From Geosiphon pyriformis (Eukaryota; Glomeromycota; Glomeromycetes; Archaeosporales; Geosiphonaceae), in contig JAAOMT010000484.1 of assembly GCA_016748015.1 (NCBI GenBank), positions 37,847-101,846 of the forward strand: 64,000 nt of DNA. Direction: 5' to 3'. Shown here one piece after another: positions 1 through 12,718 of this stretch (positions are counted from its first letter, which is position 1; each line of letters begins with the position of its first letter). The notes beneath the pieces were generated by a model. That model saw nothing but the letters and a program-made list of their open reading frames with translations, was not told the DNA's origin and made no database searches. Both the position numbers and the translations under genes were made by a program.

Positions 1-1
1 A

Positions 2-931
2 TGATTTATATTCTACTAAAGCCTTTTGCCAAAGACTAATAAGCTGCACTTTGATTGAAATAATCTTGCCAAACTTGGAGAACACTGCCTCAATCGCCAA
101 TTTGAGAAGATCCACTGGGATTTTTTTGACGATCACCTCCTGATCTGAATGGCTGTTTTTTTTTTTTAGATCATTATTTACCAAAATTTTTTCACCGATT
201 GCCATTTCCCTTGTCTTAATCAGACTCTTTTCAGATGTAAATGATGACCTTATTATTCCTGGAAATTTTGAGGGAGTTGAAGCTCCCCCAAAACCATCAA
301 CTTGATAAAAAATTTTTTTCACACAAACCAACTTATCACCATTAGTTTTGCCAGGAACAGCAGATAGCTCAATATCCAATGCAAATGATTTTGATGAATT
401 AAAACTCCGTTTCTCCGGTGCACATAACCCGACTGGAGGAAGGTGATTGGACCCACAAAATTTAGAACTCGGAAAAGACAAAGTGTCTTCACCATCACTT
501 AGAACGTTGAAAGAGAGAGGTGGCGGCTTACTGTTCAGAACATAGGTGTGGGTACACGTTTTTCTTGGCGTGGCATCATTCATGTCGTTGTCCAAACCTG
601 AAACATCCGACTCTGCATAGCTAGTTTTCTCAGCGATGACGTTTTTCAAGTTATCCAAGTCCGAGACGCCACTTATGCTGTTCACTTCACTGTTAACCTT
701 GCTAGCCCACAATCGTTCAATGTCAGGTCTGTCACCACTTTTATCCATAACATTCGAGACACCAGCAGACGACTCTACCAAACCGTCAACCACCACAGGT
801 TTTTTCAGCTTCTTATAGGATGCACTGCGAGATTGAGGACCAACTGAATGCTTATTTTTGACACCAGACCAGGTCCCCAACCCAGCTGAAATGGACCCAG
901 AACTATCAGCAGCAAAGCCCATCAGTTCCAT
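2..931 (-). CDS. LINE retrotransposon ORF1 protein, N-terminal part (runs off left edge)
   Basis: An open frame of 310 codons without a stop starts at the ATG at 929-931 and continues past the window edge. The protein begins MELMGFAADSSGS and has a long low-complexity, Ser/Asp-rich first half. Near residue 210 comes a block with DGFGGASTPSKFPGIIRSS, then at about residues 268-310 an RRM-like segment (EVIVKKIPVDL ... VFSKFGKIISIKVQL). I recall this protein type as the first ORF of a LINE that is very abundant in arbuscular mycorrhizal fungi; the RRM-like fold would bind the element RNA. Base composition is far less AT-rich than the adjacent 40 kb, so this copy is younger than the other elements. 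A decayed relative lies at 23.6-25.3 kb. Whether the rest of the element is intact cannot be seen. Confidence 0.75.
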   Translation of the reverse strand, partial: MELMGFAADSSGSISAGLGTWSGVKNKHSVGPQSRSASYKKLKKPVVVDGLVESSAGVSNVMDKSGDRPDIERLWASKVNSEVNSISGVSDLDNLKNVIAEKTSYAESDVSGLDNDMNDATPRKTCTHTYVLNSKPPPLSFNVLSDGEDTLSFPSSKFCGSNHLPPVGLCAPEKRSFNSSKSFALDIELSAVPGKTNGDKLVCVKKIFYQVDGFGGASTPSKFPGIIRSSFTSEKSLIKTREMAIGEKILVNNDLKKKNSHSDQEVIVKKIPVDLLKLAIEAVFSKFGKIISIKVQLISLWQKALVEYKS

Positions 932-1035
932 AGATACAAAAAGGGGAATGTCTGAAGAAATAACTAGAGAAAGTTGAAGGGGAAAGGAAAAAGGAAGGCT
1001 ATTTCAATGATGACTCAATGCTCTCATTGTGACTG
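932..1035 (-). other. Probable LINE 5' untranslated leader and element 5' end
   Basis: Just upstream of the ORF1 ATG, the moderate-GC sequence continues for about 100 bp and then switches abruptly, near 1035, to about 85-90% AT. The composition break is the likely 5' end of the LINE. No target-site duplication can be checked because the 3' end is outside the window. Confidence 0.45.
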
Positions 1036-2303
1036 GGGGATCAATGAAAGAAAGAGTTTTAATTGTTTTAATTAGTGACTTAAATAATATTAATATAAAT
1101 AATATAACAAAAACAAATAGTGTTAATATAAATAAATAATACTTGATAAAAAAACTGTTTTCAATATTAATAATTATAGTAAAATAAAAATAAATAATAT
1201 AAGTACTATTTTAAAAGCACTAAAAGTTAAGACTTAAATAATAATTATTAAGTTTTTAAATTAAATTAACTTTAATATTGTTGGTAATAATTTTAATATT
1301 TTTTTTTAAATTTTAATTTAACATATTTATAAATTTTTTTTTTGTTTTAAACATTAATTTTTTAGCAATTAAATACAAATTATTTTAAAATAAATTAAAA
1401 ACAATTTTTTAATTGTTTTTAAGTATGAATAATTTTAAAAAGTATTTATTTTCTTAAAATTTGGTAGAATAATTTGTACAACTTTTATTTTCAGATTTGG
1501 TATAATAAAAATTGTAGATTTAATTAATAATAATAATATAATAACAAATATTAATTTTAAAAAATTTATAAATAATTATATAAATTTGACTATAATATTT
1601 AAAAAATTTTTGATAAAAATATTAATAAAAACTAAACATATTATGTTATTTAAATTTGAAATTATTAAGTTATTTAAAATACAATTGATAAAACTATAAC
1701 AAAAAGCATTAATAAAATTTGATGATTATAATTAAACCAATTTTTTAACTTCTAAATAAATTATCTTAATTAAAAAAAAACACAATTTATATAATTAAAA
1801 CCAATATTAACAAATTTTTTTGAAATATTAAAAATATTGATAAAGTTTTGCTTTATATTTTGTCAATAAAAATAATTATAAATGATTTGAAAAATTTTTT
1901 AATATAATTAATTATTATTTTATTATATATATTTATATAAAATATAATATTATTTATATTAAATTTAATAAAAATTTGATTGTGACTTTAATTACAATTA
2001 CAATTCTTAAAAATTTAAATTTAAATTAAACTAAATTAAACTTATTTTTGTGTATAATTTGTAAAAAATTCAATTATATTTTTTTAATATATAAATTTAT
2101 TATAATATTATCTCTTAAAATTAAGATTAAAAATTTTTTTTCAAATTCTAATAAAAATAAATTTGTTATTATTTATGTTAAAAAAACAGCTTTTATTACT
2201 TAATTAGTGTTTTTTAATAGAGTATTTTGGATTTAAATAGTTAATAGTAATTATTTTAATGCTTTTTTTGGTTTATTTTTTGGAAGTTTTTTATTATTTA
2301 ATG

Positions 2304-2374
<71 letters not shown>

Positions 2375-2754
2375 CTGTTTTATTTGTAAAAAACTGTTCA
2401 AATGGTCTAAAATGTTTAGTAAAGCTTTTGTTAAATCAGATATTTGGAATTTTTTAACAAGTTAAATTTATTATTAGTTTTTTTTATTGTTTTTTAATAT
2501 ATTTAAAACTTTTATAGTAATTATCTGTATAAATATAGTTATATTTAAAGTTTATTTAATTTATTATTTTTAAGAATTAGTAGTTTAAAAGTTTTTATTA
2601 CTAAAATTAATAATTTAAAAAACTAATATTGGAATTTAAGAAGTTTATATATTGGTTTTGGTTTTTTTTCTTAAAAATTAATTTTATTTGAAAAATTACA
2701 ACATATAATTTTAAAAATATAAATGTTTTTATAAAACAAAATAATATTGTGCAT
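1036..2754. other. AT-rich gene-free stretch
   Basis: Very AT-rich sequence with dense stops in all frames. I see no recognisable gene or element, apart from the TTA microsatellite inside it. It may be a transposon decayed beyond recognition. Confidence 0.6.
2305..2374. repeat. (TTA)n microsatellite, about 23 copies
   Basis: An uninterrupted trinucleotide run of about 70 bp. Read on the plus strand it gives a run of about 24 isoleucines in a short open frame (2259-2465), which is not a real gene. Confidence 0.95.
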
Positions 2755-3469
2755 TATTATTAGCAGAAATTTGAGTTATAAATTAGCATAAATTTTTTTT
2801 TATAATTTATATTATTAATTAATATATACTATTATTTTAATTTATTATTTATTATCTTATTAAATTATCTAAATTATTATTTAATAAATAATTTAATTTG
2901 TAAAAAACACAAATATATTTTAGTTAAAATATTTTTTATTTGAAATATTATCTTAAATGCAATAATTAGTTATTATAAATTAATTCAATAAAAATTACTT
3001 TGAAAACTTAAATTTTTGATTATTACTGCTTTAAAATCAAATTTTTAAAACTAATATTTTGAAATTAATTAACTATTAATTTTAAACTATTAATATATCT
3101 AAGTCTAAATTAAAAACAATGTTTTAAATATACTTAATTTATTATTATTATTATTAAATAGTTTATAATCAAGATTTTTTGTAAAAAAGTTAATTTTTAT
3201 TACAAAATAACTACATATTATTTGAAAAGTTTACAAACAAGATTTTTTTGTAACAAAGTTGATTTTTATAACAAAGTAGCTATACAAAACAATTAACACA
3301 GAATTGGTTATTTTATTATAAACTTAAAAACATATATAATCTAAAGTATAAATAAATATTTTGAAAGAAAAATTGGCTTATTGAAGATTTATTAGTTTTT
3401 ATTAACAGTAAAATTAACAGCAAAACAGCATTAATAACATTAAAAAAGAGTAAAAAATTTCTAATAACA
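2755..3469 (+). mobile_element. LTR of gypsy family B, shortened copy
   Basis: Collinear with the LTR at 20481-21435. It begins TATTATTAGC, against TGTTACTAG in the better-preserved minus-strand copy at 63456. It passes through the paired blocks 'gtaaaaaagttga(t)tttttac/ataacaaa', and ends AATAACA. It is about 240 bp shorter than the full LTR, so it has internal deletions. No coding sequence of the same element abuts it; the next sequence resembles a hAT fragment. Confidence 0.6.
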
Positions 3470-3645
3470 ATAGAATTATTTAAAAATTTTTTATTAAACA
3501 GTATATATTACAATAGAAAAATATTATAAAAAAAAACAAAATATTTAAAAATATTACAAATTAATTAAAAAAATGTTTTAATAAATAAAATTGCTATTTT
3601 TTAGTTAATTTAACTAAAAATATACAAAATTGAAGATATTATCTT
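3470..3645 (+). mobile_element. hAT-related fragment
   Basis: About 170 bp resembling 27290-27470 inside the hAT element: both have 'aacagtatat(a/g)tta', 'aaaaatattataaaaaaa' and 'aaaaaaatgtttta' in the same order. It starts directly at the end of the preceding LTR. Confidence 0.4.
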
Positions 3646-5934
3646 TATTAACTATTTAATCTATATATGTATTATAAAAAATTAATCTGATTATTTAACA
3701 AACCACAATTCAAAAAAAATATACAAGATAAAATACTTACCTACAGCAATTTTTTTACAAAATACATTATAAAAAAAAAACTAAAAACACCAATGTTAAC
3801 AGTTTATTAAGAATAACTCAAGTTTAATCTTGCAAAATAAACACATTTATGTATCAATAATTATATTAATATCTGTTTATATTTTAGTTTAAGAATAAAT
3901 TATCTTAACAAGAACAAAGAACTATATAAAAACAAGTTTAGAACTATTATATTAATAAAAATATTAAAATTATAACACATCATAAAAAATCATAAAAAAT
4001 ACAAAAAAAGAAACAATATTATTTAACATGTATTTTGATCTAACTACTAAATATTTTAACAAAAATATTACTTTAAATAAAACAATAAATTTATACTATT
4101 AACCAATAATATATAAAAATATTTTTAAATATATTTATAACTATAACTTTTGTTAAAAAAAGAAAGAGCCAGAATAATAGAAATATTTTGATTTATTTTA
4201 GTTGATTTTTTTTTTAATAAAATCAAAATTAATTTGGTTAAACTTTTTTCAATTACTTTTAAAAGAAATTAATATATTACTATAATTATAAACTATCTTA
4301 CTAAATAATCAGAAGTCTAAGCCATTCAAGTTGTAAATATTAAAACAATAACTAAGTTCATATATTAAGCTTTAATTTGTTAACATAAATGCCCAAAAAA
4401 ATTATTATTTGATCAAAAAACTTATTTTGTTAATAATACTTTGGCAAAATTAAGCCAACAATTTGGAATAAAATAACTCTTATTATTTCTATATTATTTT
4501 TAAACAAACAGATTAATAAAATAATATAACCAAATATTGTGTAAAACTCTAACAAAAATAAGTTATAAAAATATGCAAGAATAAAACTTATTTATATTTT
4601 TAGTATTATTTATATACCAAATATTAAAACAAAATATTATTCAATTTATACTATTTAAATTAATATATAAAAAAAAACATATTATTTATTAAACTAAAAA
4701 TACTTTTTTTTTAATATAAACAATTACAAAAGAGAACTTTGAAGTTATTTTATATTAATAAATATATCAATTTATAGAAACACTAAAAAATAATCATAAA
4801 ACAACAACTAATAATATTATTAATTTTCAGAAATAACCGAAAAAAAACATAATAATTACTTATTAAACCAATCAGTTAAATTTAAGAATAAAAACAGAGT
4901 GTTGTTATATATACTAAAGCTAAAAAATAGTAGAATAGAAAATTTAATCTAAAATAGAATAGATTATTTTATATACACAAAATTTTTGACAATAAAGCTT
5001 ACAAACTACAATTAGAAAACAAAATTTTAAAGAAAGCCATTTATGAAAATTATTTAAAACTTTATTATATAATACAAAAATTATTATCAATTATATTTTT
5101 ATTAAAAACACAAATTTCATTAATCAAATCTGAAAATATTTTATGAGATCTAAAACCCATTATTATAATTAAATACAATTTATGTACAAAAATTTGAATT
5201 ATACAAATTAGACATATAAATACCAAAAAATAAGAGAGAAAAATTTAAAAAAAATCAAATTCAACATAGATTTTTTAAATAAAATCTTAAAACTTACAAC
5301 AATTGTTTAAAGTTATTCAACAATTCACAATATCAATAGAAATCACAATTAATAAAAAAAGATATAATATAAAACTATAAACAAAGAAAAGATAAACAAA
5401 AGTTTAACTAAAACTAAATGTTTTCAATCTTATATAAAATCAAAAAAGAAAAAAAAACACAAATATTCAAACAATCAAAAAAATCAAAAAAGCTTTAAAC
5501 AGCTTAATCATAAATCTTAACACTAAAAATTAATTCTTAAAACTTCCAAAATATGAAAAAAAAACTTCTATTAACATACTGGTTTTTTAAAATTAGCAAA
5601 AAACTAGATCTATAAATATTATATATAGATAATAATAAATAAATATTTAATAGAAAAGTTTTTAAATAAATAAATAAATTTGTTGAAAAAACAATTTAAT
5701 ACTATATTATAAAGCAATATATTAATTATACTTAATATTCAAATACTATTTAGCCATATTGTTAGACAATTTATTAAAAACTATTATAATTAACAACATT
5801 AAACAAATGACAAATTCTTAGTTTAAAGAACTACAAAAAGCAATATTTAATACCATAATTAAACAATATATTAAAAAAAACAATTTTCAAAGATATATAT
5901 ATTTTTGCAGAAGCTCAATTCTAAAAAAGAAAAA
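3646..5934 (+). pseudogene. Ty3/gypsy pol fragment (integrase to element 3' end), family C
   Basis: Conceptual translation with in-frame TAA codons shows an integrase core. One block reads IKINLVKL at about 4207-4235, where families have G-(I/V)-D-x-V-G-P-L, so the first catalytic Asp is Asn. A second at about 4391-4470 reads KCPKKLLFDQKTYFVNN, with the second Asp kept. Then comes TNRLIK, where the catalytic Glu is Lys. The tail near 4905-4980 matches the post-integrase segment of the B element (19350-19440). The last part, 5690-5934, matches the 3' internal end of the nested family C element (35240-35475) and leads straight into an LTR-C, so this is the 3' half of a family C element. It is not functional. 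Confidence 0.65.
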
Positions 5935-6871
5935 TATTATTACTTAAGTAGAAAAACCAGTCTAAAACTATTAAAAAAACGGAATTACCACAAAATAATA
6001 CAAAATAGTACAAAATAACTAATAAGAATATAAAATAATTAGTTATAATATAAAAAAATAAAACAATAACTGAAATAATAAATAATAACTAGTAATAACA
6101 AACCATTAATAGCAATCTTATAGAACTAGAAAATATGTATAAAAGTAAGTAATTTTAGTAAATTGAAAAAGACAAAACATACATAAATTTAGTTAATATT
6201 TTTATTTTATTCTTAGTCTTAAAAACCTATTTTTTATTTTTCATATTTCAAATTATCAAATAAAATATTATTGTTTAATTTACAAGTTTATAATTTTATA
6301 TGTTTTAAGTATTAAGATTTGATTAATCATTTTATTTACTTTTATTTTAGGCCAAATACAATTAACATAAATGTTTTTAGAATCTTGATAACTCAAACCA
6401 ATTATTTTTGATTATGGTAATTAACAGAATACTAATTTAATTTTATTTTTTTATTTTTTTTATCTTTTTATTTATTTATTTTTCTCTTTTTTGTAATGAA
6501 GTAACATTAGAAATTGATTGTTTAAGAATAGATTTTATAATATTTTGCTAAAAAAAAAGCTTTTTTTAAGTTTAAATATTAATTTTATTTTGATAGCTTA
6601 TTAGTAAAGCAAAAAAACAATGCCAAATTCTAAAAACTGTACTTGATTAGCTTGAAAAAAAACACAATAGTAATAATACAATTAAAGAAACAATATTTTT
6701 GTGCCTTATAACAAAAGAACTTAATAAGTAAAACTTTACACAAAAAAAATTTTTAAAGACTAATAATTAATTTTACTACTAAAACTTATCTATTTAAAAA
6801 CCAATTTGCTTTTAATATCAAATTATAAACATTAAATATTACAATTATTTTCACCAAATTTATATATAACA
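5935..6871 (+). mobile_element. LTR of gypsy family C (3' LTR of the preceding fragment)
   Basis: Starts TATTATTACTTAAG (decayed TGTTAC) and ends ATATAACA, about 937 bp. It is collinear with 33633-34668 and 35476-36441. All three share the 'aataactagttataat' block, the 'gattatggtaatt' block followed by a T/TTTTA tract, and the 3' end 'accaa.tt.ac.cataaca'. Confidence 0.7.
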
Positions 6872-7620
6872 ATATTATATATTGTTATAAATGTCTTAAA
6901 AAATATTTATCTAAAAAAAAAGAGCTTTTTTTAGTATTTTAGTTAAAATATTTTATAAAAAACTAAGAATATATTATAAATTTTTATCTTCTTATTATCT
7001 TTAAACAATATTATAAGTGATTATTTAAAATATTGAAATAAATAACAAACTCAAAACTTGGTGTTTAATAGCTATCTCTAATTTTAATGATTTCTAAAGG
7101 TTTTGGTTAAGTTTTTGTATAATAAACAGAGATTAATTTAATAGTTATTTTTCCAAATTTTTTCTTCAGTATAGAAACTGGTTTAATTTGACAGTTATGC
7201 TTTTTTGGTAAATTATTTTTAAGTTTTTTATTTTTGTTTTACAGGTTTTTTATTAAGCTATTCTTGATTTTAATATTTTAATGTTTAATTTTTTAATCAA
7301 TTAGTACACAACATAAAACAAAAAAAATAAAATAAAATAAAATAAAAAAATAAAAAAATAAAAAAAAATTGTTATTTCATTAATAGTTATAATTAAAAAT
7401 TATTGGCTCCATATAGTTAAGTAACAAATGTTATTAGCATAAGTTGTTAATAAAGTTAGAGAATATTAATGTAATCTAATAAAAAAAATAACATAAATTA
7501 AATAATTCTACTTTAAGATATAAAAAAGTATCTTTTAAAAAAAGAAGTATATTATGAATATTTATTGTTTAACTACCTAAAAATTTGTCTAAATTTGTAA
7601 ATACTTTTCTTACTTCTGAT

Positions 7621-8143
7621 ACTATTGCTAAATATACATAATTTTTATTATATAAATCTTATATATTCTTATTTTTTTTACACTATTTTTTAAACTGTGC
7701 TTATTCTTAAGCAATAGGTTATAATTTTTTAAAAATGTGTTCATTTTTTATAAATGTGCATATTCTTGAAAATATGTTGTAATTTTTTGACAATATGCTT
7801 ATTTTTTGTGAATGTATACATTTCTAAAAATGTGTTTATTTATTAAATATTATTTTTTTATTGGCTTATTTTNNNNNNNNNNNNNNNNNNNNACTATTGC
7901 TAAATATACATAATTTTTATTATATAAATCTTATATATTCTTATTTTTTTTACACTATTTTTTAAACTGTGCTTATTCTTAAGCAATATGTTATAATTTT
8001 TTAAAAATGTGTTCATTTTTTATAAATGTGCATATTCTTGAAAATATGTTGTAATTTTTTGACAATATGCTTATTTTTTGTGAATGTATACATTTCTAAA
8101 AATGTGTTTATTTATTAAATATTATTTTTTTATTGGCTTATTT
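7621..8143. repeat. 252-bp direct duplication flanking an assembly gap
   Basis: 7621-7872 and 7893-8144 align base for base; the only difference I see is g at 7717 versus t at 7989. The two copies are separated only by the 20 Ns. This is most simply an unrecognised contig-end overlap, not biology. Confidence 0.85.
7873..7892. other. Assembly gap (20 N)
   Basis: Exactly 20 consecutive Ns, the usual look of a scaffolding placeholder of arbitrary size. Confidence 1.
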
Positions 8144-8150
8144 TTATGAT

Positions 8151-11100
8151 CTGTTTTTTTTATTTCTTTTTTGTACTTTTTTTTTATAAGTAATATATAT
8201 TTTTTTTTAATATTAAGCTTCATTAAAATTTTTATTTTGATTTAATTTTATTACTTTTTTTTCTAATATTGTATATTTGATTCTGGTTTTTAGGTCTTTA
8301 AATTAAAAGTTGATTATCTTTCCTTATTGGTTAATAGTTATTATTTCTATTTTTAAATACAGTAGTATTTCAAAGTAATTCTAAAATATAATATGTAATT
8401 AATAAATTGTTTTAATATATAGTATAAAACTTGTTTCCTTCTAATAAAGTCTTTAATTTGTTGCACTATTTGTTAATTGAATGTTTTTTTAAATTTATCT
8501 GTATACAATTCCTGAATATTCAATTTTTGTTCTAGTTAATAATAACAACATGTTCTTGGAAGTTGTTCTATTCATAATTTCTAATTTTTTTAGTCAATCT
8601 TTTTGTTAGAATAATATTTGGTATTTTTTCAAAAATGTTCTTTACTTTTTCTATAATTTTATTTGACAAGTGATTTGGTTGTTTTTTGTTTGTGTTTTAT
8701 AACAATTTATTTGGTAATTAATAATTATTTTTATGTTTAATTGTTGTTGATTTATTATCTAAAATAATTGTTGTGCCAATATGTAAATATGATCTGAGAT
8801 TTTTATTTTTTCTAATCACTTTTATTATATGTACTGGTTCTTTATATATTATTTTGGTAGCTTAAATTGTCATATTTGTTCAATAACTATGATTGGTTTT
8901 AAATTTTGTGAGATCTTATTTGGTTTAACTAATATTTGTTGTACTTCTAATTATAGAATATTATTAGTAAAAGATAATACTATATTGTAATATAATTTTA
9001 ATTAATTATTATATGCTGTTTTGGCTAAAATTTTGTTGTTCTATCTTAATTTATATGCTTTGTTTTTCAAAATTTCTTTAATATAAAATAAACTGTCATA
9101 TTTGGAGTCAAGTTTTTTATTTTATTGTTTTTTTATTTTGGTATAATATAAAAGTACTTTGTCTTTAATTTTAAATTCAATTGATTTGTTTGATAATTGG
9201 TTGTTATGTTATTTTTTTTTATTTTTTTTGTATTATTAACTGCTTTTTTTTTTTTTTCTAGTGTTTTTATTAAGTAAGAAATTTTTTGTAATAATGTTTC
9301 TTAACAATTGTTTTCTATTATTGGTTCTATTAAATATGTATAAATATTTATCTTTATTAATAGTATTGCTGTTTTATTATATACTAATTCAAATAGTATT
9401 GTTTATATAGTATTTTGCTTTATTGTTTAATAAGCAAATAGTATTAATAATATAAACAAATTTTATTTATTTTAGTTTTTTTGGCTGATTTTTACACAAT
9501 ATTTTATTGAATATTTCGACTAAGCTATTGGTTTATAAATAATATAAAAATAATAATAATCTTTAAATTCCAAATTTTTGACTTAATTTTGTTAATGTTT
9601 TGTTTACAAAGTAAGTTTTTTGGTCTAACAATAATTTTTTAAACATCTATATTGACAAATCAAATCTTAATATATAAATTTAATTATAAATTTTATATTG
9701 TTTTTTGAATGGCTTTAACTTCTGGTCATTTTGTAAAATAATTTATGACAACTGTTATATATTAATTGTTTCTGCTGGTTATTGTTAATAATCTGGTTAA
9801 GTCAATTTTAATTCAATCAAATAGTTGTCTTAATTTGATTGATCTTAGTGGTTTATGGGGTTTTGTTTCTTTTTTTTTTAATAAACATTACAATTTTGAA
9901 TATATTAGATAATATTTGAATATATTGATAGTCAATAATATATTTTTTTGGTTTTTTTTATAGTGGCTTCTTTATAAAAGTGTTTTGTTATTAGATCTAA
10001 GTATATGTTAAACAATATTATTTTTTTTCTGGTTTTATAATAACTCTAAGTGGCTGGTTTGGTTTTTTTCTGTTTTTCTAATATAGTATATTTTAGTAAA
10101 TAATAAAGTATTTTAATTGTTATTTTATGTTGTTTTGTTTTTTTTAAGATAATTTTTTCTTAAACTATTAGATATTAATATAATATTAGAGTTGTTAATA
10201 TTTTTGTATATTTATTTTTTGACTTATTTTTCTGTTTAAAATGTTTTTAAATTTGTTTTATGTATGATAAATTGTCAATATTTCCATTTTTTTTATAATA
10301 TACTGTATATTAAAATAACAATAATTCTATTTTCTATTAAACATGTTAATTATTTCTAAATTTTGTTTTTGAATCGATGTTAATTCTTTATAGTTAATAT
10401 ATACATCAAATTTCTGACTTAAATATTTATTTTATTTAATAACAACCCAATAAATAGTTAAATATTTTATTGCTAGAATTCTATAGTTCTTTTTAACTGA
10501 ACTTAAACTTTAATTAACATATGTTACTGAATATTCTTGTTTATCTAATCTTTATTGTAATAGTATAACTCTCAATACTTGACCAAATATATCTGTAGTA
10601 ATGATAAATAGTTTGCTATAATTTGAATAAATTAATATTAAAACCTAAATAAGCTTTTTTCTTAATGTATTAAAAGTTTTTGTTTATTTATATTTGGTAT
10701 TTTTTGCTTAGAGCTGATAAAGTAGTTAACTTACAAAAATTGTAAATAAATTATTAATAATACTTAACAAATTCCAAAAATGATTAGAGTTTAATAAAAT
10801 TAATAAGTATTAAAAAGTTTTTAACTATTTTAATCTTATTTGAATCTGTTTTAATACTATTTTTACCAATAATATATTTCAAAAACTTGAGTTTTGTTTT
10901 TCCAAAGAAATATTTAGTAGCATTCAATTTTGATCTTGCTCTTTTCAATCTTTTAAACACTTATTAGAAATAATAAAGATGATTATTAAATGTTTTGGAG
11001 AATATATTGGTGTTATCTAAATAGACTATTATTAATTTTTATAGTAATTCAGTATAAATAATTTTCATTAGCCATTAAAAAGTGACTGAAGTATTGGTTA

Positions 11101-11799
11101 AGCCAAAAGATATAATTTCAAATTCAAAGTTTTTTTCTTTAGTAGTGAATGCTATTTTTTTTTTATTTGCTGAATTTATGGCTACTTGTTAATAATTACT
11201 ATCTAAGTCTAATATAGAGAACTATTTCTTTCTTTTAAATATATTAAATAATTTCTGAATAAGTAGAATTAGATAATTGTTTTTGTAAATAATACTGTTG
11301 AGCTTTTTATAATTCACACAAAACTGAATCTTTCTATTTTTTTTTCAAACAAGTATGATTGATAATAACTATAGATTCATTAATAGTTGAATTAACTTAT
11401 TGTCTAACATATGATTAATTTTTTGATAAATAATTTTATGGCTTACAGATAATACTTAGTATGCTTTCTATTTAATTGGAATTATATCTTTAGTCTTAAT
11501 CTAATGCTAAATAATATTAGTTCTGCCAAATTTATTCTTATTTGTAAATATATTAGTAAAATTATTGAATAATAGCTTAATTTGCATGCATTAAAGTAAA
11601 TCTAAATTTTTTAAATTTATTTGCTCTAACTGTTTTAGTTGTAATAATAACATGAATTGAATTATAATTAGATATTTTATTGATATTGATGTTATTTTAC
11701 TTCAAATTATAGAAAACTATTTTTTGAAAAGAGGAGTAAAAGTAAAATAATTATTGTTAGCTACTGTTTTATTTGAGTTAAATACTTTTTTTGCTTTTA
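8151..11799 (-). pseudogene. Ty3/gypsy pol pseudogene on the minus strand (family C-like)
   Basis: Reverse-strand conceptual translation, reading through TAA/TGA, gives RT then integrase in gypsy order. RT is at about 11340-10950: FCVNYKKLNSI, then ILDLDSNY*QVA, then VYLDNTNIYS with YLDN at 11012-11026. The HHCC finger remnant (CNVCQ-like) is at about 9880. The integrase core begins near 9840 with IKIDLTRLL, keeping the first Asp. LLLDQKTYFVN (second Asp kept) is near 9640, and TNSLVEIFNK (Glu kept) near 9500. Integrase acidic residues thus survive here while the RT second Asp is Asn. Stops in nearly every line make it dead. Upstream of RT only about 450 bp are left before an LTR fragment, so gag and most of protease are missing. 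Confidence 0.7.
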
Positions 11800-11947
11800 A
11801 TACTCTCATTATATATATAATTTATATTATATAAGATTTTTTGGAATTCTGCAATTTTTTAAAAGAAATCCTAGAATTTTTTTTTTGCATTTTTTTCTAA
11901 TTGGCTATTTTACTTATTATTATAATTCCTAATTTCTATAAGTAATA
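11800..11947 (-). mobile_element. LTR-C fragment (5' part, minus orientation)
   Basis: Its reverse complement starts TATTACTTATAGAAATTAGG and includes 'atagccaattagaa' and 'gcagaattcc'. This matches in order the first 200 bp of the solo LTR at 61067-61896 (TGTTACTCATAGAAATATAGG ... ttagccaattagaa ... gaattcc). The rest of the LTR is missing, so a deletion joins it to pol. Confidence 0.5.
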
Positions 11948-12605
11948 ATGTATTTTTAATTTATTAAAATATTAGAAAAAAAGAAATGCTAGATTATAGA
12001 ATAATGTTATAACAAGTTATATAAAAAAAAGCTTTTTTTTTAAGAAAATGTATTTTTTACTAAATATTTTAATTAGAATTATCTTTTATACAAATTAATT
12101 CCAATAAAACTAACTTTAAAAAACATAAAAATTTTTAATTATTTTTGTTTTAAAATTAACTATTTTATATTAACATTTTAAAATTAATTAACTATCAATT
12201 TCAGTAACTGTTAGCAACTTTTAGATTTAAATCCAAAATAACTTTCTTAACACATTTTTTTATTTCTTTTTTTTAGTTTAATTTTTTTTCTTTTTTTCTT
12301 TTTTTATATTATAAAGTAGTCTATGTTAAGATTTTTTGTAGAAAAATCGACTTTTACTACAAAGTAACTATACATATTTTTAAAAAGCTTACAAATAAAA
12401 TTTTTCTGTAAAAAAGTTGACTTTTACTACAAAATAACTATACAAATAATTGGTACAAAATTGGCTATTTTATCATAAGCTTATAAAAAAATACTTTGAA
12501 AGAAAAATTAGCTTATTAAAAGTTTACCAACTTTTATTAACAATAGAATTAATAGCAAAACAACATTAATTATACGCAAAAAAGATAAAAAAATCTTTAA
12601 TAACA
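11948..12605 (+). mobile_element. 5' LTR of element B (5'-truncated)
   Basis: Aligned with 20481-21435 it lacks roughly the first 300 bp and abuts an LTR-C fragment. It ends CTTTAATAACA. Confidence 0.6.
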
Positions 12606-12718
12606 TTTGGTGTTTTTTTAAAAATAACATAATAACAACTAAATTAAAATAATAATCATATTTAACATAATAACTTTAAAATACTATCAGTTAATTTACA
12701 CTTATTGCAAACAACAAT

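Larger units (their letters stand above)
6883..8150 (-). mobile_element. LTR of gypsy family C, minus orientation, broken by an assembly gap
   Basis: Left end TGTTATAAATG is the reverse complement of the family C LTR terminus. The A-rich tract at 7319-7370, followed by 'attaatagttataattaaaaatt', is the reverse complement of the T tract and 'gattatggtaatt' block. With one copy of the 252-bp duplication and the 20 Ns removed, its length is about 1.0 kb, the normal LTR-C size. It would be the 3' LTR of the minus-strand gypsy element at 8151-11800. It lies tail to tail with LTR-C at 5935-6871, 11 bp apart. Confidence 0.5.

Noticed and set aside
2259-2465. 68-aa open frame with about 24 isoleucines
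   Set aside because: It is the translation of a TTA microsatellite in AT-rich DNA with no homology or conserved context.
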